A DNA stretch of 15,897 bases from an uncultured Oscillospiraceae bacterium. Lineage in GTDB: Bacteria > Bacillota > Clostridia > Oscillospirales > Oscillospiraceae. Below are positions 6,719 through 12,627 of the stretch, one piece after another. Where the stretch lies: the NCBI GenBank assembly GCA_902497145.1, contig CABVDR010000057.1, positions 1-15,897 of the forward strand, given 5' to 3'. Below the pieces are notes generated by a model, which saw only the letters and a program-made list of their open reading frames with translations, was not told where the DNA came from and did no database searches. The position numbers were made by a program, and so were the translations under genes. How positions within the stretch are numbered: position 1 is the first letter of the stretch; the number at the start of each line of letters is the position of its first letter.

Positions 6719-6936
6719 GCAAGAAGCGCGAGGATAGGCGCGCCCTGTCCGCAGCGTGACAAAAAGCGCGAGGATCTTTTCTTCCGCTTCCCGGGGCCGC
6801 AAGGAAGGTATGTAACGTTCCGCTTCCTGCACAGCATGCGCTGTTCCGCCTTTGGCGGGGGCTCCCGATCCCATTTGGGGTCCAATGAACGAATTTAAAA
6901 TGGATCTCGCCACGCGAGGTCGAAGGAGTGTTTCTC
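6719..6936 (+). other. Repeat- and hairpin-rich spacer between rpoA and rplQ
   Basis: 218 nt without a convincing gene. AAGCGCGAGGAT occurs twice (6724-6735 and 6764-6775), exactly 40 nt apart. TTCCGCTTCC occurs twice (6782-6791 and 6818-6827), with a weaker third copy near 6844. Small hairpins include CCGCC-TTT-GGCGG around 6847, GATCCC-ATTT-GGGGTC around 6867-6882 and CTCGC-CAC-GCGAG just before the rplQ ribosome binding site (AAGGAG, 6923-6928). No T-tract terminator or clear promoter is seen. It may be a decayed duplication, a family of spacer repeats, or a processed leader. Confidence 0.5.
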
Positions 6937-7281
6937 ATGTCTCAGAAGAACCGTAAGCTGGGCCGCACCAGCGATCAGCGTAAGGCTATGCTCCGCGCCA
7001 TGGTGACCTACCTGCTGGAGAACGGCCAGATCAAGACCACCGTTACCCGCGCCAAGGAAGTGGCTCCCGTGGCCGAGAAGATGATCACCCTGGCCAAGAA
7101 GAACGACCTGGCTTCTTACCGTCAGGCTCTGGGCTTCATCACCAAGGAGGATGTGGCCAAGAAGCTGTTCCAGGAGCTGGGCCCCAAGTATGCTGAGCGC
7201 AACGGCGGTTATACCCGCATTGTGCGCATTGGCCCCCGCCGCGGTGACGCCGCTGAGATGGCTATCATCCAGCTGGTGTAA
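6937..7281 (+). CDS. rplQ: 50S ribosomal protein L17
   Basis: Large-subunit protein near the exit tunnel, 114 residues from ATG 6937. It starts SQKNRKLGRTSDQRKAMLRAM and contains the family stretch QIKTTVTRAKEVAPVAEKMITLAKK, ending YTRIVRIGPRRGDAAEMAIIQLV. An in-frame GTG at 6928 exists, but AAGGAG lies 8 nt upstream of the ATG and the family begins with this methionine. It is the last gene of the operon: an intrinsic terminator follows 36 nt after the stop. Confidence 0.98.
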   Translation: MSQKNRKLGRTSDQRKAMLRAMVTYLLENGQIKTTVTRAKEVAPVAEKMITLAKKNDLASYRQALGFITKEDVAKKLFQELGPKYAERNGGYTRIVRIGPRRGDAAEMAIIQLV

Positions 7282-7316
7282 TCCACTGGGAAGCTGATCA
7301 TCCAGCCCATCATGAT

Positions 7317-7348
7317 AAAAATCCCGCCCATTTGGGCGGGATTTTTTT
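7317..7348 (+). terminator. Intrinsic terminator of the spc-alpha ribosomal operon
   Basis: AAAATCCCGCCC pairs with GGGCGGGATTTT around a 4-nt ATTT loop, and the 3' arm runs into a seven-T tract. It lies 36 nt after rplQ, with the converging secG gene beyond it. Confidence 0.93.
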
Positions 7349-7374
7349 GCCTCTGTGTGCATTCCAGGAAAAGA

Positions 7375-7406
7375 AAAACACCCGATGCAGACGCATCGGG
7401 TGTTTT
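7375..7406 (-). terminator. Terminator of secG, possibly bidirectional
   Basis: AACACCCGATGC-AGAC-GCATCGGGTGTT is a perfect 12-bp stem, extendable by A-T pairs. On the minus strand it is followed by TTTTTCTTTT and lies about 12 nt past the secG stop. On the plus strand it is followed by TTTTG, so it may also back up the ribosomal operon terminator. Confidence 0.88.
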
Positions 7407-7417
7407 GTTGTTCTTAC

Positions 7418-7651
7418 TCAGATCAGGGACAAAGCCAGGGTGAGCAGCACGAAGACGATAGCCACCCACTTGGTTAGCTTAGCCAGCTTGGAGTCCCAGG
7501 TCTTGGCCTTGTTCTTAGACAGGAAGGTGTCCACACCGCCGGCGATGGCACCGGACAGGCCGGCACTCTTACCGGACTGAAGCATGACCACCGCAATCAG
7601 AACCAAAGCGCACAGCACCTGAATGATGGTAAGAGCGAGCTTCACAGTCAT
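7418..7651 (-). CDS. secG: Preprotein translocase subunit SecG
   Basis: Accessory subunit of the SecYEG channel, 77 residues. Two membrane helices are visible at about residues 4-24 and 54-75, joined by a polar loop holding the family motif LQSGKSAGLSGAIAGG followed by DTFLSKNKAK. ATG 7651 is chosen because AAAGGA lies 9 nt upstream; a longer reading from TTG 7669 would include that binding site. The gene stands alone with its own promoter and terminator. In B. subtilis secG is likewise unlinked to secY, though here only 5.5 kb separates them. Confidence 0.95.
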   Translation of the reverse strand: MTVKLALTIIQVLCALVLIAVVMLQSGKSAGLSGAIAGGVDTFLSKNKAKTWDSKLAKLTKWVAIVFVLLTLALSLI

Positions 7652-7723
7652 AGTAATCGTTCCTTTCAAGCCCCGGAGGGCGGAAAATCAAACTTGCGGC
7701 GGTCGTTGCCGGACGCAGAGTTT

Positions 7724-7752
7724 ATAATAACACAGTGCAGTAGAAATTGCAA
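7724..7752 (-). promoter_or_regulatory. Sigma-A promoter of secG
   Basis: On the minus strand TTGCAA and TATTAT are separated by exactly 17 nt. The -10 box lies about 70 nt upstream of the secG ATG. No other gene lies between, so it most likely drives secG. Confidence 0.7.
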
Positions 7753-7846
7753 GGGTTTTGGGAAAAAACATTCCAAACCGCCCAAATTTCCCGGGAAACA
7801 CAACCTTTTGCGCCGGAAAGAAACGACGAGTACCAGATGAAGCGGA

Positions 7847-8224
7847 TTACAGCTGGGCGATGGCCTCGATCTCCACCAGGGCGTCCTTGGGCAGACGGCC
7901 CACCTGGACAGCAGAACGGGCGGGGTAGGGCTCCTGGAAGAACTCAGCGTAGACCTCGTTCATGGCGGCAAAGTCATTCATATCCTGGAGGAAGACGGTG
8001 GTCTTCACCACGGCGCCCATGTTGGTGCCGGCGGCGTTGAGAATGGCCTTGATATTGTTGAGGGACTGGCGGGCCTGCTCCTGGATGCCTCCCTCCACAA
8101 TGGCGCCGGTCTCGGGATCAATGGGGACCTGACCAGAGGTAAACAGCAGCTGGCCGATCTGGATAGCCTGGGAATAGGGGCCGATGGCGGCGGGAGCCTT
8201 GTCGGTGTGAATGACCTGCTTCAT
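7847..8224 (-). CDS. ridA: RidA family enamine/imine deaminase
   Basis: Cytosolic RidA (YjgF/YER057c/UK114) protein of 125 residues, the usual length. RidA proteins hydrolyse reactive 2-aminoacrylate-type enamines produced by PLP enzymes, protecting other enzymes. Signature residues are present: Y17 in IGPYSQAI, R103 in PARSAVQVGRLP, and E118/E120 in VEIEAIA. The start has AAGGAG 9 nt upstream. It is a single gene with its own promoter; neighbours secG and lepB are functionally unrelated. The Arg plus C-terminal Glu support the true RidA subgroup rather than Rid1-7 paralogues, though substrate is not provable from sequence. Confidence 0.94.
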   Translation of the reverse strand: MKQVIHTDKAPAAIGPYSQAIQIGQLLFTSGQVPIDPETGAIVEGGIQEQARQSLNNIKAILNAAGTNMGAVVKTTVFLQDMNDFAAMNEVYAEFFQEPYPARSAVQVGRLPKDALVEIEAIAQL

Positions 8225-8276
8225 AGAGGAAAACTCCTTTTCTCACATAGAATTGCGGGCAGCTTGGCCCAAAAGA

Positions 8277-8305
8277 ATTGTATCACGGGGTTTGGCCTGC
8301 GTCAA
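8277..8305 (-). promoter_or_regulatory. Sigma-A promoter of ridA
   Basis: TTGACG and TACAAT on the minus strand with 17-nt spacing, a near-consensus pair. The -10 ends 52 nt upstream of the ridA ATG. Confidence 0.82.
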
Positions 8306-8310
8306 CGCGG

Positions 8311-8337
8311 AAAAAAGGGCCGCCCGGTGGGCGGCCC
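8311..8337 (-). terminator. Intrinsic terminator of lepB
   Basis: GGGCCGCCC-ACC-GGGCGGCCC (perfect 9-bp stem, 3-nt loop) followed on the minus strand by TTTTTT. It begins 6 nt after the lepB stop codon and lies directly upstream of the ridA promoter, isolating the two genes. Confidence 0.93.
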
Positions 8338-8343
8338 AAAGGA

Positions 8344-8946
8344 TCAAAGAGTACCAAATTTGGAGAAGGGGAAGAGAGAGAAAAACGCTTTCCCCAGGAC
8401 GTAGTCCTCATCTACGGTACCGATGAGGATGTCCCGGCTGTCGTCCGAGCCGTTGCGGTTGTCGCCCATGACAAAGATGGAGCCCTCGGGGACCTCAATG
8501 TGGGTCTGGCCCTGGGGACCCAGGCGGTCGATCATGGGCTCCCAGATATAGGGCTCGTCCAGAACCTCGCCGTCCACATAGACGGTGCTGGTGGCGTAAT
8601 CAATATCCACGGTCTGTCCGCCGGTGGCAATGACCCGCTTCACAATGGCCCGGCCGCCCAGGTGGGTGGCGGTGGTTTTGTTGAGCACTACGATATCCCC
8701 CTGCTGGGGGGTGTAGCCCAGGGACCAGACCAGCAGCAGCTGGTTGTCCTGAAGGGTATAGTCCATAGAGTGGCCGTCCACCCGGGTGAGGCGGCCGAAG
8801 AAGGTAAAGACAAGCACCAGGATCACCAGGGCGGTGGTCAGTGCGTTGAGCCAATAAAACAGGTCGTCGGAGGACTTTTCTTCCTCTTTCGCCTCCTGAG
8901 GCCCCTGCTGAGGTTCCAGGGGCTGCTGATCGTATTTTGGATCCAT
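8344..8946 (-). CDS. lepB: Signal peptidase I
   Basis: Membrane-bound serine protease that cleaves signal peptides of Sec- and Tat-exported proteins. The 200-residue product has an acidic, glutamine-rich cytoplasmic N-terminus (1-28), one membrane helix (about 31-51) and the external catalytic domain. The Ser/Lys dyad is S60 (GHSMDYTL) and K103 (IVKRVIA). The conserved box MGDNRNGSDDSRD is near residues 160-172, with V-G-K-A-F downstream. The usual SM-x-PTL motif has tyrosine in place of proline. AAGGAGG lies 8 nt upstream of the ATG. The single membrane helix is the Gram-positive SipS type. Its own promoter and terminator make it monocistronic. Confidence 0.95.
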   Translation of the reverse strand: MDPKYDQQPLEPQQGPQEAKEEEKSSDDLFYWLNALTTALVILVLVFTFFGRLTRVDGHSMDYTLQDNQLLLVWSLGYTPQQGDIVVLNKTTATHLGGRAIVKRVIATGGQTVDIDYATSTVYVDGEVLDEPYIWEPMIDRLGPQGQTHIEVPEGSIFVMGDNRNGSDDSRDILIGTVDEDYVLGKAFFSLFPFSKFGTL

Positions 8947-8984
8947 AGGGGATGCCTCCTTGTTTCGCTGTGGTAGATCGTTAC

Positions 8985-9013
8985 ATTATACCCGTTTTTG
9001 GACTAAAGTTCAA
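8985..9013 (-). promoter_or_regulatory. Sigma-A promoter of lepB
   Basis: TTGAAC and a perfect TATAAT on the minus strand, 17 nt apart. The -10 lies 38 nt upstream of the lepB ATG. The far end of repeat A (9044) is only 30 nt upstream of the -35. Confidence 0.88.
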
Positions 9014-9043
9014 CTGGGGGTCATTATTTTTATCAAGAGCGGA

Positions 9044-9445
9044 TGTTACTTTCTGCTCGCACAGAAAGTAACCAAAGATGCGCCAAGGGGTGTGACTCCG
9101 ATGAGCACCTTCGCGTAGCGGGCGCTCAAAGTCGTCCCACCCCCTGGACCCCCGTTTACGGGGGACGCCTTCCTGGTGATTTGGCAATCATCTTCCGGCG
9201 GGCAAAATTTGAGTGGCTTTCCCTTCTTGCCCCGGGGACACTGGCCCCTATTGCGTCAAAAATTTGAACGGTTCTGCGCTGTATGTATACCGCCTACTCT
9301 GGCAGAACCAGGGGAAAAGCCTGTTTATGAAAAAGTAGGAGCGACGGAACACGTCACTCCTACATAAAAGTTTTCCTTACGGCGCAGAGGCAAAGCGGAG
9401 CTTTGCAGAAAGTTCTTTGCCAAGCTTTCTTTCAAGAAAGCGGGG
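9044..9445 (-). repeat. Repeat A: 402-bp multi-hairpin element downstream of spoIID
   Basis: Non-coding repeat, oriented here by its sense (minus) strand. It matches repeat B (14800-15202, plus) in blocks. A 47-nt identical end block covers the palindrome GTTACTTTCTG-6 nt-CAGAAAGTAAC (9045-9072). Other shared blocks are near 9194-9216 and 9220-9250. Further hairpins lie at 9102-9128, 9149-9164 (CCCCCG/CGGGGG), 9270-9309 (GGTTCTGC/GCAGAACC), 9335-9363 (12-bp arms), 9390-9406 and the head palindrome GCTTTCTTGAAAGAAAGC (9424-9441). The head provides the spoIID stop codon. The element fills almost all of the space between spoIID and the lepB promoter. No transposase or terminal inverted repeat is seen. 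Confidence 0.9.
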
Positions 9446-10475
9446 AGACGGTGGCACCGGTGTAGTACCAGGTCAGGATCTCATCGTAGGTGCTCCCGGC
9501 CTTGGCCATGGCGTTGGCCCCGTACTGGCTCATGCCCACTCCATGTCCATACCCGGTGACGGAGAAGGTAAAGTTGGTCCCGTCCCAGGCCACCGTGAAG
9601 CAGGCCGAGCGCAGGTCAAACAGGGTGCGCACCTGGCTGCCCGTGAGGGTGACGCCTCCTACCAGGATGCTGGACACGGTGCCCCCCTCGTTGACGGCCG
9701 GGGTGCCGAACCACCCGGACGGGTCGCCGGACAGGTCCGCTCCGGGGTAGGCGGCAAGCACCGCGGTTTTTACCTCGTCTCCACTTTTCACCACCTGGCT
9801 GTGATAATTGGGCACTTCCTCGCCCTCCGGGCTCTCCACGCTCTTCAAATAATCCACACTGTTGCCCCAGACCTCCACCGCGTCCACGGTGTACCCCGGC
9901 GCGGAGGAGAAAAACACGGCCTGGATGGGCTCGCCCTGGTAGAGGATGCCCATGCCGTCGGTCTCCGCGATGGCCTGGGAAATTTTTTGGCTGTACTCCC
10001 CGGCGCTCACTCCCCACCGGGTCTCTGCCGACTCCCGGGTGACATAGGCCTGACAGCAGCCTATGTCGGTGCACACGTCGGCGTCCGGATGGGCCTGGGT
10101 GGGGGTGTTCTGCTTGCGCACGGTGTAGGTGCGGGCGGCGCAGGCCTGGGCCTTCAGCGCCTCCAGCTCAAAGGAGGCTGGCATCTCCGCCGCCACCACG
10201 CCGAAGAGGTAGTCCTCCATGGTCATCTCGGTGACTGTCCCGTCCTCCTGGAGGAGCTTGATGACCTTTCCCCGGTCCTTGGCCGCCTGGGTCTGGACGC
10301 TCTCATCCTGTGCGGTGCCGCCGCCCTCAGCCTGACCGGTCAGCGCCTGTACCGGCTGGCTGCCCAGGGTGAGCAGGGGGAGGAAAAACACCACCACCGC
10401 TAAAATCAGTCCCAGCCCAGCCGTCCGCCGGGCACTCCAGCCGGTCTCCGGCTCCCGCCGCTGTCGGTAGTCCAT
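9432..10475 (-). CDS. spoIID: Stage II sporulation protein D (peptidoglycan lytic transglycosylase)
   Basis: Membrane-anchored cell wall hydrolase that, with SpoIIP and SpoIIM, thins septal peptidoglycan for forespore engulfment. The 347-residue product has a basic N-terminus, a membrane helix (about 18-38), then the SpoIID domain. E97 in AAEMPASFELEALKAQA corresponds to the catalytic glutamate. H129, C135 and C141 have the same spacing as the zinc ligands described for the C. difficile enzyme. GYGHGVGMSQYGANAMAK and ILTWYYTGA mark the C-terminus. The usual HS-x-SGG segment reads FFSSAPG. GAGGAGG precedes the ATG. The final codons (Pro-Leu-Ser-stop) lie inside repeat A. It is divergent from ymdB. 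The gene supports a spore-forming lineage. Confidence 0.93.
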   Translation of the reverse strand: MDYRQRREPETGWSARRTAGLGLILAVVVFFLPLLTLGSQPVQALTGQAEGGGTAQDESVQTQAAKDRGKVIKLLQEDGTVTEMTMEDYLFGVVAAEMPASFELEALKAQACAARTYTVRKQNTPTQAHPDADVCTDIGCCQAYVTRESAETRWGVSAGEYSQKISQAIAETDGMGILYQGEPIQAVFFSSAPGYTVDAVEVWGNSVDYLKSVESPEGEEVPNYHSQVVKSGDEVKTAVLAAYPGADLSGDPSGWFGTPAVNEGGTVSSILVGGVTLTGSQVRTLFDLRSACFTVAWDGTNFTFSVTGYGHGVGMSQYGANAMAKAGSTYDEILTWYYTGATVSPLS

Positions 10476-10560
10476 GCCATCCCCTCCTCACCCTTGCGTG
10501 TAAAACAGCCTATGACCAGTTGGGAAAAAATATGTCCGCCCTTCTTCGAGGAAAAAGGCT

Positions 10561-10589
10561 TTGCCCTTTGCCCTCCAATCTACTATAAT
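10561..10589 (+). promoter_or_regulatory. Sigma-A-like promoter of ymdB
   Basis: TTGCCC and TATAAT on the plus strand separated by 17 nt. The -10 ends 36 nt before the ymdB ATG. The 150-nt gap between the divergent spoIID and ymdB starts holds nothing else that I can identify with confidence. Confidence 0.72.
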
Positions 10590-10625
10590 GAAAAAGAATA
10601 CGTTTCCATCCAAGGAGGAAGTACT

Positions 10626-11414
10626 ATGCTGCTGAATATTTTGGCGGTTGGCGATATTGTGGGCGAGGGGGGCCAGGACATTCTGGCCCGCCGCCTGCGG
10701 GAGCTCCAGCGGGAGCAGGACATCCACTTCACCGTAGTCAACGGAGAGAACGCCTCCGGCGTGGGGCTGACCCCCCGTCAGGCCCGGGGGCTGTACGACG
10801 CCGGGGCCGACGTGATCACTCTGGGCAACCACACCTGGAACCGCATCCAGATCGCCGACTTTCTGGATAAGGACCCCTACATTCTCCGGCCCGCCAACTA
10901 CGCCGGGCGGGTGCCAGGCCGAGGCTTTGGGGTGTACGACGGGCCTAAGGGCTTGAAGATCGGGGTGATGAACCTGATGGGGCGGCTGGAACTCAACTCC
11001 AATCTGGACAGCCCCTTCAAGGCGGCCAACCAGATCCTGCGCTCCCACGAGGCCCAGCAGTGCCAGGTAATGCTGCTGGACTTCCACGCCGAGGCCACTA
11101 GTGAGAAGGGGGCCATGGCCTGGTACCTGGACGGGCGAATCCACGCCCTGTGGGGCACCCACACCCACGTGCCCACCGCCGACACCCAGATTTTGCCCAA
11201 GGGGACGGGCTTTGTCACCGACCTGGGGATGACGGGGCCGCGGAATTCGGTGCTGGGCATCCGGCCAGAACACTCCATCAACCTGTTTTTGGGCGGCCTG
11301 CCCCGGCGCTACGAGGAGGCGGAGGGCCCCTGTAAGCTCAACGCCTGCCGCTTTACCATTGACACGGACAAGAACCGCTGTGTCCAGGTGCAGCGTGTAG
11401 ATCTGATTGAATAA
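10626..11414 (+). CDS. ymdB: YmdB family metallophosphodiesterase
   Basis: Binuclear metal phosphoesterase of the YmdB family (TIGR00282 type), 262 residues, matching B. subtilis YmdB in length. Metal-site residues align: D10 (VGDIVG), E41 and N42 (NGENAS), N68 and H69 (LGNHTW), H154 (FHAEATSEK), H179 and H181 (GTHTHVPTAD), with TDLGMTGP after. YmdB hydrolyses cyclic nucleotides, including 2',3'-cAMP in vitro, and affects biofilm and motility choice in Bacillus; the role here is unproven. ATG 10626 follows AAGGAGG by 7 nt. Neighbour rny, its partner in Bacillus, is absent from this window. A head-only copy of the repeat follows 34 nt after the stop. Confidence 0.95.
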   Translation: MLLNILAVGDIVGEGGQDILARRLRELQREQDIHFTVVNGENASGVGLTPRQARGLYDAGADVITLGNHTWNRIQIADFLDKDPYILRPANYAGRVPGRGFGVYDGPKGLKIGVMNLMGRLELNSNLDSPFKAANQILRSHEAQQCQVMLLDFHAEATSEKGAMAWYLDGRIHALWGTHTHVPTADTQILPKGTGFVTDLGMTGPRNSVLGIRPEHSINLFLGGLPRRYEEAEGPCKLNACRFTIDTDKNRCVQVQRVDLIE

Positions 11415-11448
11415 CCCACATTTTTCTCGAAAAAAGTAGGCAAAAAAG

Positions 11449-11504
11449 CCCCGCTTTCTTGAAAGAAAGCTTGGCAAAGAACTTTGTGGGAAACTTCGTT
11501 TCCC
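11449..11504 (+). repeat. Repeat C: head-only copy of the multi-hairpin element
   Basis: CCCCGCTTTCTTGAAAGAAAGC (palindrome 11453-11470) and the following TTGGCAAAGAACTTT make a 37-nt exact match to the head of repeat A. After the same 2-nt linker comes hairpin 2, here GGGAAAC-TTC-GTTTCCC (11488-11504), with different bases from A and B but intact pairing. Homology then ends. It lies between ymdB and the YhaO-like gene, in the same orientation relative to the upstream gene as A and B. Confidence 0.85.
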
Positions 11505-11523
11505 TTTCATAAAACAGAAAGGA

Positions 11524-12627
11524 ATGGAACAAACCTTGCTCACCATCATCCACGGGGCAGACTTTCACCTGGACAGCCCCTTTGCCGGTCTCACACCTCA
11601 GCGGGCGGCCCAGCGCCGGGGAGAGCAGCGGGAACTGCTCTCCGCTCTGGCAGAGCTGGCTCGGGAGCGGCGGGCCGATCTGGTGCTCCTCTCCGGCGAC
11701 CTGCTGGACAGCCACCAGACCTACCGGGAGACCGCCCAGGCCCTCTCTCAGGCCTTGGGACAGATTCCCTGCCCGGTGTTCCTCGCCCCGGGCAACCATG
11801 ACTACTACCACCCCAAATCCCTCTACGCCGCTCTGGATTGGCCGGAGAATGTACATATTTTTACCTCCCACGCACTGGAGGCGGTGGAGGTGCCCAATCT
11901 TCCCTGCGTGGTTCACGGACGGGCCTTCCAGGCCCCCCGGGAGCAGGCCTCCCCGCTGGCTGGCTTCTCCGCGCCCCAGGATGGGAAACTCCACCTAATG
12001 GTCCTCCACGGACAGGTAGAGGGAGGGGGGGACTACGCCCCCATTGCCCGGGGGGATATCGCCGCCAGCGGCCTTACCTATCTGGCCCTGGGCCATGTCC
12101 ACCAGTACAGCGGCATCCAGCGGGAGGGAAACACCTTCTGGGCCTATCCCGGCTGCCCCGAGGGCCGGGGCTTTGACGAGACGGGGGAGAAGGGCGTGCT
12201 GTGCCTTACCCTGGACGAGAGCGGCTGCCGGGGAGAGCTGGTGCCCCTGAGCCCCCGGCGGTACGAGGAGCTGACCGTCGATCTCACCAGACAGGAGGAG
12301 CCCCTGGCGGCGGTGCGGGCCGTTTTGCCATCGGACACGGAGTGTGACGTCTACCGCATCACCTTCACCGGGGAGCGGGGGGAGGAGCCCCTGAACCTGG
12401 CCGCCCTGGAGGCGGCGCTGTCTCCCCAGTTTTACGGCCTGACCCTCCGAGACCGCACCCGAGTGCGCCGGGAGGTATGGGAGCGGCGGGAGGAGGACTC
12501 CCTCACCGGGCTGTTTCTCCGCTCCATGGCCGCCCGCTGTCAGGCGGACCCGGAGGATGAGACCTTGCAGCTGGCGGTGCGTTTCGGCCTGGCCGCCCTG
12601 GAGCGAGGGGAGGATGTGGCCCCATGA
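11524..12627 (+). CDS. yhaO: YhaO/SbcD-like DNA repair metallophosphoesterase
   Basis: Calcineurin-like phosphoesterase of 367 residues, of the exonuclease class that works with an SMC-type ATPase. Metal-site motifs are in order: D13 and H15 (HGADFHLDSP), D59 (LLSGDLLD), N91 and H92 (PGNHDYY), H162 (VLHGQ), and H191 and H193 (LGHVHQY). The C-terminal part from about residue 245 is the less conserved capping region. The chosen ATG fits homologues, but AAAGGA directly abuts it; TTG 11536 is an alternative. It overlaps the next gene by ATGA, as in yhaO-yhaN of B. subtilis. Nuclease function in DNA repair is inferred from the family. The symbol follows the Bacillus homologue. Confidence 0.9.
   Translation: MEQTLLTIIHGADFHLDSPFAGLTPQRAAQRRGEQRELLSALAELARERRADLVLLSGDLLDSHQTYRETAQALSQALGQIPCPVFLAPGNHDYYHPKSLYAALDWPENVHIFTSHALEAVEVPNLPCVVHGRAFQAPREQASPLAGFSAPQDGKLHLMVLHGQVEGGGDYAPIARGDIAASGLTYLALGHVHQYSGIQREGNTFWAYPGCPEGRGFDETGEKGVLCLTLDESGCRGELVPLSPRRYEELTVDLTRQEEPLAAVRAVLPSDTECDVYRITFTGERGEEPLNLAALEAALSPQFYGLTLRDRTRVRREVWERREEDSLTGLFLRSMAARCQADPEDETLQLAVRFGLAALERGEDVAP

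Noticed and set aside
5759..6913. Long open frames antisense to real genes (for example 5759-6913, 2494-3486 and 13230-14525 on the minus strand)
   Set aside because: They mirror rpoA, map and yhaN codon positions, are rich in Leu/Gly/His/Val low-complexity sequence typical of GC-rich antisense frames, lack ribosome binding sites and match no family I recognise.
9043..9267. Small open frames within repeats A and B that encode similar peptides (containing LAPGTLAP)
   Set aside because: Their similarity comes from the DNA repeat itself; frames are short, without ribosome binding sites, and broken at different places in the two copies. Base changes preserve hairpins rather than codons.
9044..9445. 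Repeat A as an insertion sequence or classical MITE
   Set aside because: No transposase, no matching terminal inverted repeats between the two ends and no obvious target-site duplication. The termini are two different internal palindromes.
10494..10625. N-terminal extension of YmdB back to 10494
   Set aside because: The extension would run through the promoter and the AAGGAGG site; ATG 10626 gives the family's normal start and length.
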